Of a DNA stretch of 64,000 nt, positions 49,042 to 56,557 are shown in pieces. The notes under the pieces were generated by a model. The model made no database searches and was not told the DNA's origin. It was given only the letters and a program-made list of their open reading frames with translations. This DNA is from Pedobacter helvus (GTDB taxonomy: Bacteria > Bacteroidota > Bacteroidia > Sphingobacteriales > Sphingobacteriaceae). Location: positions 248,001-312,000 of the forward strand of contig NZ_SRMP01000005.1 of assembly GCF_005925325.1 (NCBI RefSeq), written 5' to 3'. How positions within the stretch are numbered: the first letter of the stretch is position 1; each line of letters opens with the position of its first letter. A program made the position numbers and the translations under genes.

Positions 49042-50364
49042 ATGGATGATTTTTTAGCCGCCCGTTCACAGATGGCCCTATCATTGGGCTTCCACATTAT
49101 TTACGCTTGTATTGGTATGGTGATGCCGTTTTTTATGGCTGTTTCGCATTACAAGTGGTTAAAGACCAATAACGAAGTTTATAAGCATATCACTAAAGCT
49201 TGGAGTAAAGGCGTTGCCATTTTCTTTGCTACTGGTGCTGTTTCTGGCACCATGCTCTCGTTCGAGTTGGGTTTGCTTTGGCCAAAGTTTATGGAGCATG
49301 CCGGGCCGATTTTCGGAATGCCTTTTTCTTTAGAGGGAACGGCTTTTTTTATCGAAGCCATTGCTTTGGGGTTTTTCCTTTACGGATGGGAAAAACTAAA
49401 TAAATGGTTCCATTGGTTTACGGGCGTTGTGGTTGGTGTGAGCGGTTTGGCATCAGGTATTTTAGTGGTTGCTGCCAATGCTTGGATGAACAGTCCAGCT
49501 GGTTTTGATTACGTAAACGGTCAGTACATCAATATAGACCCAATTAAAGCGATGTTTAACGATGCCTGGTTTACTCAGGCCTTGCACATGTGTTTGGCCG
49601 CATTTACAGCTACGGGTTTTGCGGTGGCTGGGGTTCACGCATTGATGTTGTTGAAAAAGCAACACAACGACTTTCACTACAAGTCATTTAAAATTGCGGC
49701 TACTTTTGCTACCGTTTGTGCTTTGTTGCAACCTATAAGTGGTGATATTTCTGCGAAAGATGTAGCTCAACGTCAACCGGCCAAGCTTGCGGCAATGGAA
49801 GCGCTGTACAAAACCGAAAAGCCTGCTCCACTACTAATCGGTGGTATTGTGGATGAGAAAAATAAAACGGTAAAGAATTATATCGAAATTCCGGGTGCAT
49901 TGAGTTTTTTAGCACATGGTGATTTTAATGCAGAAGTAAAAGGTTTAGATCAAATACCAGAAGATGAACATCCGCCTGTGGCGATTACGCACTATGCTTT
50001 TCAGATCATGGTGGGCTTAGGTACAGTAATGATGATAATTTCCCTTATTTATTTCTTCATTTTATGGAGGAAAAGGACCATTTTAAATACGAAATGGTTG
50101 TTGAAACTCTTTGTCTTTGCAATTCCCCTAGGTTATATTGCATTAGAAGCAGGTTGGGTAGTAACCGAAGTTGGGCGTCAACCTTGGATCATCAACGGAA
50201 TTATGCGGACTATTGATGCAGTAACGCCGATGCCAGGCATTGCTTGGTCGTTCTACCTGTTCTCTGCCATTTATTTTTCTCTGAGCTTAATTGTTATCTT
50301 TTTGCTGTATCGACAAATTAAAATGGTTCCCATACTTTACAAATCTTCAAACATCGATCAATAA
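49042..50364 (+). CDS. cydA: Cytochrome bd oxidase subunit I
   Basis: A 440-residue membrane protein with nine helices, binding haem b558, b595 and d. Conserved haem ligand His in MALSLGFHIIYACIG (about 19), His in FTQALHMC (about 185), Met near 325-330 and the quinol region GRQPWIINGIM (about 377-387). The Q-loop is short compared with E. coli (522 residues), as in short-loop bd oxidases. High-affinity oxygen reductase. Followed by cydB with a one-base overlap. Confidence 0.95.
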   Translation: MDDFLAARSQMALSLGFHIIYACIGMVMPFFMAVSHYKWLKTNNEVYKHITKAWSKGVAIFFATGAVSGTMLSFELGLLWPKFMEHAGPIFGMPFSLEGTAFFIEAIALGFFLYGWEKLNKWFHWFTGVVVGVSGLASGILVVAANAWMNSPAGFDYVNGQYINIDPIKAMFNDAWFTQALHMCLAAFTATGFAVAGVHALMLLKKQHNDFHYKSFKIAATFATVCALLQPISGDISAKDVAQRQPAKLAAMEALYKTEKPAPLLIGGIVDEKNKTVKNYIEIPGALSFLAHGDFNAEVKGLDQIPEDEHPPVAITHYAFQIMVGLGTVMMIISLIYFFILWRKRTILNTKWLLKLFVFAIPLGYIALEAGWVVTEVGRQPWIINGIMRTIDAVTPMPGIAWSFYLFSAIYFSLSLIVIFLLYRQIKMVPILYKSSNIDQ

Positions 50365-51368
50365 TGGAACAGGTTGTCATTGCTTTTTTATGTTTAGCTA
50401 TTCTGCTCTATTTTTTATTGGGTGGGGCTGATTTTGGAGCTGGAATTATTGAATTATTCACCTCTACGAAGAACAGAAGCCGTACACGTCAAACGATGTA
50501 CCATGCCATTGGGCCAGTTTGGGAGGCTAATCATATGTGGTTAATCATTGCCATTGTGATCTTGTTTGTCGCTTTTCCTCGTATTTATACCACTATGTCG
50601 GTGCATCTGCATATTCCCTTAGCCATTATGCTGATTGGCATTATAGCTAGGGGAACAGCTTTTGTGTTTAGACATTATGATGCGGTGAAGGATGATATGC
50701 AGTGGCTATACAACCGAATTTTCAGGTATTCGAGCTTTGTTACAGCTTTATTTCTGGGTATTTTGGCTGGAAGTGTTTTGTCAGGTAAGATAGATCCAGA
50801 TGCAACCAATTTTGCCGATGCTTACATTTTTGGATGGCTTAATTGGTTCTCTATAGCTGTGGGTTTATTTACCACAGCTTTATGTGGCTTTTTGGCGGCC
50901 ATTTATTTAATAGGGGAATGTAAAACGGATGAAGATAAAAAGCGTTTCATTAAAAAAGCCGAATATATGAATGTTGCTGCAGTAGTTTTTGGTGCAATGG
51001 TGTTTTTTAGCGCAGCAATGGAAGATGTACCCTTAATGAATTGGGTGGTTTACAACAAAGTAGGATTAGCAGCTGTTACCTTGGCCAGTCTGTCTTTAAT
51101 ATTGCTTTGGTATTTACTCCTCAAAGGAAAAACCCAAATTTTGAGAGTGTTAGCTGGTTTTCAGGTAACGATGATTTTGGTTGCCATCAGCTATGCGCAT
51201 TTCCCTAATTTCATTCGTTTAAAAGGAGGGGATGTGGTTTCGCTATATGAGACGGTAGCTCCAGAAAAAACGGTACTAAGTTTAGGCTGGGCTTTGGTTT
51301 TAGGTAGCTTTCTGATTTTGCCTTTTCTTGGATATTTGTTCTATAAGTTTCAGCAGAAAGAAGAATAG
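50364..51368 (+). CDS. cydB: Cytochrome bd oxidase subunit II
   Basis: A 334-residue membrane protein (about eight helices) of the CydB family: GGADFGAGIIELF, GPVWEANHMWLI, FVFRHYDAVKD and FLAAIYLIGECKTDEDKKRF. Its ATG overlaps the cydA stop (TAATG), so the subunits are made together. No cydX frame is seen in the 12 bp before the next gene on the opposite strand. Confidence 0.95.
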   Translation: MEQVVIAFLCLAILLYFLLGGADFGAGIIELFTSTKNRSRTRQTMYHAIGPVWEANHMWLIIAIVILFVAFPRIYTTMSVHLHIPLAIMLIGIIARGTAFVFRHYDAVKDDMQWLYNRIFRYSSFVTALFLGILAGSVLSGKIDPDATNFADAYIFGWLNWFSIAVGLFTTALCGFLAAIYLIGECKTDEDKKRFIKKAEYMNVAAVVFGAMVFFSAAMEDVPLMNWVVYNKVGLAAVTLASLSLILLWYLLLKGKTQILRVLAGFQVTMILVAISYAHFPNFIRLKGGDVVSLYETVAPEKTVLSLGWALVLGSFLILPFLGYLFYKFQQKEE

Positions 51369-51380
51369 CTATAAAAGAAT

Positions 51381-52589
51381 TTATTTCTGTTGGTAAACGT
51401 ACGTTAAAGCTTCGTCTTTACTATTTCTGAAGCTCTCTATCGAATATGCTATATTTTGATCGGGTAATAGCGGGCCTTTTTTGCCTTTCCAATTTTCCCA
51501 ATATTTGGTTGAATATGATATCGATATTTTCGTTTTTGGTAAATCAAATCCCCTTACTTCACCATAATGGTTAATATTTCCACTTGTTGGTTGTCCTACT
51601 AATTGGGCTTTGGTGTAACGTTTAAATCTAACGGCATTCATTAATGCTGATGAGAAAGTGGTTTTACCAATGAGAACAAATAACTTTCCTTTTTTATTTA
51701 TATAGCTTGATGCTAATTCCTCGAAAAATGGATTTAAGATAGCTGAATTGCCTCCACTGTTGTCTCTTAAATCTATAATGAGTTTTTTTGGGTTTTTTTC
51801 TCCAATTTCCTTAAAAAGATCGGAGTTAAATTTAACAAATGGGTAAGATGTGTCTTCTTGGCATTTAGCGTATTTGAAATATAAGGTTTCATTTTCTGCG
51901 TTATATTCGAACCAATAGTTCTTATTTTGCTTGTAGCTTAATAAGGTGCTGTACTGCGTAGGTTTAACAGGTTTAAGATTGTTTTTCGGGCCTATAGATT
52001 TCAAGTTGATGGTTTCTTCTTTTCCGTCTGTAGTTTTAAAAGTTAGTGGAACTTCATTTATATTAGTTATAATACCCAAACCTTTTAAAATTGCTGGTTT
52101 GTTAATGACTTGCATTAAATTGACATCAAAGAAAGAAGTATTTTCGCTCAATACTACGGCCTCGAATTGATTAACGACTTCTGTAATTGGTTTGTTGTTG
52201 ATTGCTACGAGTTGCGTTAAAAGTAATTTAGATAAAGAAGTGTCTATCTGTGTAACAAAATAACCTTCTTTAAACGAGCTTAGTTTAATTGGTAAAAAGC
52301 GATCGTAATTTGGCCAAACACGAGTATGCTCATCACCAATGGCAACAATTAGTTTTAATAATTCAGTAGAAAAACGATCGTAATCTAAGTCATTAGCTTG
52401 TGTTTCTATTTTGTTTATCTGCTTTACGAAGTCTTCTCTACTAATTTTAGCGAACAGATTTTTGTGATTGCTAGGTAACGAATCTTTAAGATATTCTAAA
52501 TCTTGCGTGAAATCTGTAGGATTAAGTTTTTGTGCAAAAGAGTTTTGGGTAAAAAGTAACGTAAAGAATAATACAGATAATTGCTTCAT
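51381..52589 (-). CDS. S41-family peptidase, secreted
   Basis: A 402-residue exported protease-like protein (signal peptide about 1-19, ending NSFAQ). The C-terminal S41 core shows LIIDLRDNSGGNSAIL, VLIGKTTFSSALMNAV (nucleophile Ser) and VGQPTSGNINHYGE. The N-terminal 100 residues are the helical segment typical of tail-specific proteases; I do not see a strong PDZ signature. ATG at 52589 preferred over GTG at 52619. It is convergent with cydB with a 12-bp gap. Confidence 0.85.
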   Translation of the reverse strand: MKQLSVLFFTLLFTQNSFAQKLNPTDFTQDLEYLKDSLPSNHKNLFAKISREDFVKQINKIETQANDLDYDRFSTELLKLIVAIGDEHTRVWPNYDRFLPIKLSSFKEGYFVTQIDTSLSKLLLTQLVAINNKPITEVVNQFEAVVLSENTSFFDVNLMQVINKPAILKGLGIITNINEVPLTFKTTDGKEETINLKSIGPKNNLKPVKPTQYSTLLSYKQNKNYWFEYNAENETLYFKYAKCQEDTSYPFVKFNSDLFKEIGEKNPKKLIIDLRDNSGGNSAILNPFFEELASSYINKKGKLFVLIGKTTFSSALMNAVRFKRYTKAQLVGQPTSGNINHYGEVRGFDLPKTKISISYSTKYWENWKGKKGPLLPDQNIAYSIESFRNSKDEALTYVYQQK

Positions 52590-52653
52590 TTTGTTATTTG
52601 TAAGTTTATTAAAAGACACCGCTTATTTGTTGTTGTTGTTGCACTTGAAATGA

Positions 52654-52684
52654 AAAAAGCGAGATTTATTTTACCTCGCTTTCT
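52654..52684 (-). terminator. Terminator of the M28 peptidase gene
   Basis: Minus strand AAAGCGAGGT-aaaataa-ATCTCGCTTTTTT, a GC-stem with a T-run, 12 bp after the stop codon at 52696. Confidence 0.8.
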
Positions 52685-52695
52685 TGTTTTATATT

Positions 52696-54243
52696 TTAAT
52701 CTACACCACCTTTACGGATTGCTTTTTTCTGCTCTGGCCAAGTTACTTTCTGACCAGTTCTAGGGTTGGTTTGCAATTCAGCTCTTTCTGTAGTAAATTT
52801 CTCAGGGTCTTCGCAAGCCATATAAACCATAATTGCAGCTAAAATGGCGTTGTTTCTAATTTCTTCGAAAACTAGTTTGTCGTAGCTATCTCTGTTGGTA
52901 TGCCAAGTGTAGGTTCCGTAATCCCAACTGGTAGAGCTTAAAGAAAAACCAGGTGCGCCAACCGCAACAAATGATGCGAAATCTGAACCTCCAGCTCCCG
53001 GAATGCCTGGAAAAGAAGTTTTGATTTGATTTTTGATTGTATCAGGTACCTTAGCTAACCAACGAGTTAGGAACTTCTCTGCGTTAGAGAAGCCTTGTCC
53101 TGCAAGATTTACTACACGACCCGTTCCATTATCTTGGTTAAACAAAGCTTGTAAGTTCTTTACAATTTCCGGATGATCTTCTACGAAAGCTCTAGAACCA
53201 TTTAAGCCTTGCTCTTCGCTGCCCCAGTGACCAACTAAAATGGTACGTTTAGGGTTTGGATAGAATTTCTTTAATATACGCATGGTTTCCATCATTAAGA
53301 TGGTTCCAGAGCCGTTATCAGTTGCTCCTGCCGAAGCATCCCAAGAATCTAAATGAGCAGATAACATCACATACTCATTGGGTTTTTGCTTGCTTTTTAA
53401 TTCTGCAACTGTGTTGAAGGTTGGAACTAATCCCAATTCTTTAGATTCTGAAGTCACGTTTAATACGGGTTTAGAACCATATTTCGCTAAACGGAACACC
53501 AAGCCATAATCTTCAACTGATAGATTGATAGTAGGGATTTTCTTGGTGTTAGCTCCAAAAACTTTATCCACCCCAAAACCTTGCGACCAATTATTGATCA
53601 CAACTGCTGCGGCACCAGCATTTTCTAAAGCTAAAGCCAGCTCTTTTGCTTTTAAACCTGTTTTCGCTAAATTATCGTTGAAAGCTTTTGTAGCTGTTGC
53701 TTTTTCCTTTTTGTATTTCTCGAAAAGGTCTTTCGTCGCAAACTCTTCCCAGTTTTTATCTGGGCGACCAGAAATTTGATTGTGCGATACCAAAACTAAC
53801 TTGCCCTTTACCGCAGGTAACCATTTTTGAAACGATATAGAATCTACAATGTTTTCTGGTAAAATAATCGCTTCTGCTTTAATTGGTTTACCATTGGTTG
53901 ATGGGCTCCAAGCCAATTGGGTTGCTTCTAAATTTCTTAAACGCGGACTAACCAAATCCACATGGGTAACTCCACGTTCCCAGCCTCGCCATTGTCCCCA
54001 TTGTTCGTTTTTAGCACTAATGCCCCAATCTGCATATTTTTTAACTACCCAGTCGTTGGCTTGTTTCATTTGAGGTGTTCCCACTAAACGCGGACCAACC
54101 ACATCTAGTAATTCGTGGGCTAATTTTTCCAGCTGTGAGTTTTCGTTAGCTTCTTTAACGATATTGTCTATCACTTTGTCTTGTGCAAAAACAAACGACG
54201 AAGTAAATAGCAATAAACTTGGTAATAGTAGTTTTCTATTCAT
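52696..54243 (-). CDS. M28-family metalloaminopeptidase with PA domain
   Basis: A 515-residue secreted dinuclear zinc peptidase (signal peptide about 1-20, VFAQD). Metal-binding His and Asp are in SAHLDSWDASAGATDNGSGT, the catalytic Glu pair in HWGSEEQGLNG and a later Asp in NQDNGTGR; the last ligand His is in TYTWHTNRD. A PA (protease-associated) insert lies about residues 180-270. It probably removes N-terminal amino acids from peptides. Length and motifs intact; monocistronic. Confidence 0.9.
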   Translation of the reverse strand: MNRKLLLPSLLLFTSSFVFAQDKVIDNIVKEANENSQLEKLAHELLDVVGPRLVGTPQMKQANDWVVKKYADWGISAKNEQWGQWRGWERGVTHVDLVSPRLRNLEATQLAWSPSTNGKPIKAEAIILPENIVDSISFQKWLPAVKGKLVLVSHNQISGRPDKNWEEFATKDLFEKYKKEKATATKAFNDNLAKTGLKAKELALALENAGAAAVVINNWSQGFGVDKVFGANTKKIPTINLSVEDYGLVFRLAKYGSKPVLNVTSESKELGLVPTFNTVAELKSKQKPNEYVMLSAHLDSWDASAGATDNGSGTILMMETMRILKKFYPNPKRTILVGHWGSEEQGLNGSRAFVEDHPEIVKNLQALFNQDNGTGRVVNLAGQGFSNAEKFLTRWLAKVPDTIKNQIKTSFPGIPGAGGSDFASFVAVGAPGFSLSSTSWDYGTYTWHTNRDSYDKLVFEEIRNNAILAAIMVYMACEDPEKFTTERAELQTNPRTGQKVTWPEQKKAIRKGGVD

Positions 54244-54350
54244 CTTAGGTTATTTCTTTTATTAGAATCTAAATTAGTTAATAAGTCTGTCTATAACCTT
54301 TCTTAATAGAAATGTTGCAAGGGTGGAAGAGCATTAACCGTTACGACGCT

Positions 54351-55388
54351 TTATGTTTTGTCTAAGGTTGAATGATTGGAAAATAAGCTCAGCATATTTT
54401 CTAAAGCATTTTCAGAATGCATAAGTTCTCCATTATCAAGAGACTCTTTCGCTATTACCGAAGCTCTTTTGCGCATAGTCGTTTCATAAGCAGAAATGGC
54501 TTCTAGCAAGTTCGTATACTTTTCGGACGTCAAGCAATCACTTAATTCCAATGCATCAAGCATAGCCATATTTACGCCTTCGCCAGCAAATGGAGGCATC
54601 ACATGGGCGGCATCACCAAGCATCGTTAAATTAGAAAGAGCTTTCCAATGTTGATCTAAAGGCATGCAGTAAATAGGGCGTGGAATAAATGGTACTGTTG
54701 TATTTTCGAATAATTCATCCCAAATGTGGCTCCACTCTGGATAGCTGGTTCTAAACCAATTTAACATCTCGGTTTTATCGTTATAGTTTAAACCGTTGTT
54801 GGTAGCCCAGCGCTCATCTGCTTTAAAACTTGCGTAAAAACCAATTTCTCTATTGGCTTTTTGTCCCATTAGGATGTCTTTATTATTTCCGAAAGCCATG
54901 ATTTTTCCGCCACTTAGCAGTTTGTGTATGTTGGGAGCCTTTTTTTCGGCATCGTAAATATTGCCTTCTAGCATGGTGATACCCGAGTAAAAAGGTTTGA
55001 TATCTGTAATATAAGGGCGGATTTTGGAATTGGCGCCGTCACATGCTATCACAATATCGGCGTATACAGATGGACTGTTTTTGAAGTGTAATAACCAGCC
55101 TTCGTTTTCTTTTTCCATAGAAATGAAATGGCTGTTCCAAACTACTGTAGTTGGTTGTAGCGATTCTAGCAAGATTTTTCTCAGTGCGCCTCGGTCTATT
55201 TCTGGACGAAAGTACGGGTTCTCGAAATCTTCTTCAATTTTCTCTTCATGATCACTGAAAAATACTTCCGCTTTTTCGTTCATGATCAATTTTTTATCGG
55301 CTCCAGGCATGAAATTGGCTTTAAATTGATCTATTAAGCCCGCTTTGCGAAGCGCTGCTAAGCCAGACTCATCGTGATGCCATCTTTT
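54351..55388 (-). pseudogene. FAD-dependent monooxygenase (TetX-like), 5'-truncated
   Basis: The reading frame continues upstream of the apparent ATG (55310) to a stop at 55389-55391 and encodes ESGLAALRKAGL then the flavoprotein C-terminal two-thirds (NRGALRKILLESLQ-type region, VIACDGANSKIRPYIT, MLGDAAHVMPPFAGEGVNMAMLDALEL). The N-terminal FAD-binding GxGxxG strand, about 75 residues in TetX, is missing, so the product would not bind FAD properly. The upstream DNA is instead an AraC-type gene start (55358-55483), so a deletion has joined two genes. The ATG at 55310 falls inside the original coding sequence. Confidence 0.85.
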
Positions 55389-55483
55389 TTATTGGACAAG
55401 TTCTGGAGTGAAGAAAACCTATCCACAAAATCCTCGAGTATAGGTGCGGGCCTAGTGTATTTATATTCGAGACTGTTGTGCAT
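55358..55483 (-). pseudogene. AraC-family regulator, N-terminal remnant
   Basis: A frame of 41 codons reads MHNSLEYKYTRPAPILEDF, then VDRFSSLQNLS and ends after NKKDGITMSLA. YxxPxPxLxxFVxxxxxLxN is the usual N-terminus of AraC-type regulators with a cupin-like sensor domain in Bacteroidota. The rest of the gene, including the helix-turn-helix domain, is gone, replaced by the monooxygenase fragment in another frame. It lies 16 bp after the YciI-like gene. Confidence 0.6.
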
Positions 55484-55498
55484 CTTAGTTGAACTAAC

Positions 55499-55954
55499 TT
55501 AAAAATTGCGCTTCTGTATTTTATCGTGGTAAGGAAGGTATTCGGGCAAAGCAGCTGAACCATACCAGTTGAAAATTTCGGCATCTAACAATTTAGAACT
55601 TACCGCAGGATCTGTAGCCAGCCAAGTTTTGGCATCTTCTAACGATTTGGTGTTAAGAATGAAAATGCCTCGATATTGTTTGTCGTTTTTTGCTAGGGGA
55701 CCAGCAACTACGAGTTTGTTCTCTTTGGCTAGTTTCTCAATGTTGGCCATGTGTCCTTTGAAAAGACTATCAGTTTGTGCTTTGCTTGCAGCGGTATTAC
55801 TGCCTGTTTTAAGGATAACCAGTACGTACATTTTCATTCCGTAGTTGTCTGCACCTAATTTTTTGGCTAGTTCTTCATCGTATTTTGGTTTTTCTTGCGC
55901 TTGAGATTGTAAGGCAAAAGCAGTAAGAATTAGTGCAAAGAGTACTCTTTTCAT
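55499..55954 (-). CDS. YciI-like secreted protein
   Basis: A 151-residue protein with a signal peptide (about 1-19, LQSQAQ) and a YciI/YCII domain (about 40-140): MKMYVLVILKTGSN, FKGHMANIEKLAKENKLVVAGPL and RGIFILNTKSLEDAKTWLATDPAVSSKLLDAEI. YciI proteins have a dimeric ferredoxin-like fold; activity unknown. Being exported is unusual for the family but common in Bacteroidota. It lies upstream of the AraC/monooxygenase remnant. Confidence 0.85.
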   Translation of the reverse strand: MKRVLFALILTAFALQSQAQEKPKYDEELAKKLGADNYGMKMYVLVILKTGSNTAASKAQTDSLFKGHMANIEKLAKENKLVVAGPLAKNDKQYRGIFILNTKSLEDAKTWLATDPAVSSKLLDAEIFNWYGSAALPEYLPYHDKIQKRNF

Positions 55955-56140
55955 CTTATTGTTGATTTGGTAATATTAAGTTAGGAAATGTTTTTGAAAC
56001 TCCTGCTTCATCATCTCTGCACTTTTCTAGATTACCCGATTAACAGCTTGCGTAGGTTAAAGACTACAATCTGTAAACACTTTAAAAGTATAAATCCGAA
56101 GGTGTTGAAGTGGAATGATAGGGGTTGACAGTTGTAAAAT

Positions 56141-56232
56141 AGACCTGATTGAAATGGATGCCGATTTTTCATCGGCAGAAACGAAAAGCAGGGCTGTGGT
56201 AACCGATTGATTACTGTGCCTGCTTTTCCAAT
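56141..56232 (+). repeat. Modular dispersed repeat, copy C
   Basis: AGACCTGATTGAAATGG, a small internal hairpin GCCGATTTTTCATCGGC, then AAAAGCAGGGCTG...GTGCCTGCTTTTCCAAT. The ends pair as a hairpin. This is the compact form of the family. The rest of the 282-bp gap (55955-56236) is AT-rich with no gene. Confidence 0.75.
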
Positions 56233-56236
56233 ATTT

Positions 56237-56521
56237 TTAACTAATGTAGTCTCTGTCTTCGTCGCTTAACGTGCTTTTAGGTTTTTCTTCGATAGCATCT
56301 CTTTCTATTTCGTCGTTATAGCTACTGTAGGTTTTGCGTGGTCTGCCTGCCAAAAAACCTAAAATAAATCCGATTAAAATACAAATGCCTATCACGGCGA
56401 GCTTAGAAACGGGCACATCGTCTACAAAAATGAAGTTGAAATCTACAGCTTCGCTATTGTCCATTAAAAAAATGGTTAGTAACACGGTTACCACGATGAT
56501 AAAAATGGTTTTTCCTTTCAT
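56237..56521 (-). CDS. LapA-domain protein
   Basis: A 94-residue membrane protein with two helices (about 4-22 and 40-58) and a cytosolic tail rich in charged residues (NDEIERDAIEEKPKSTLSDEDRDYIS). It matches the LapA (DUF1049) family, whose E. coli members help control lipopolysaccharide levels through LapB. In Bacteroidota the role is unproven. The gene directly precedes the TTG-started 924-residue gene's stop by 36 bp on the same strand. Confidence 0.75.
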   Translation of the reverse strand: MKGKTIFIIVVTVLLTIFLMDNSEAVDFNFIFVDDVPVSKLAVIGICILIGFILGFLAGRPRKTYSSYNDEIERDAIEEKPKSTLSDEDRDYIS

Positions 56522-56557
56522 TTTGTACGTTTTTAGTTTGTTGTAGGATGTTAGATG

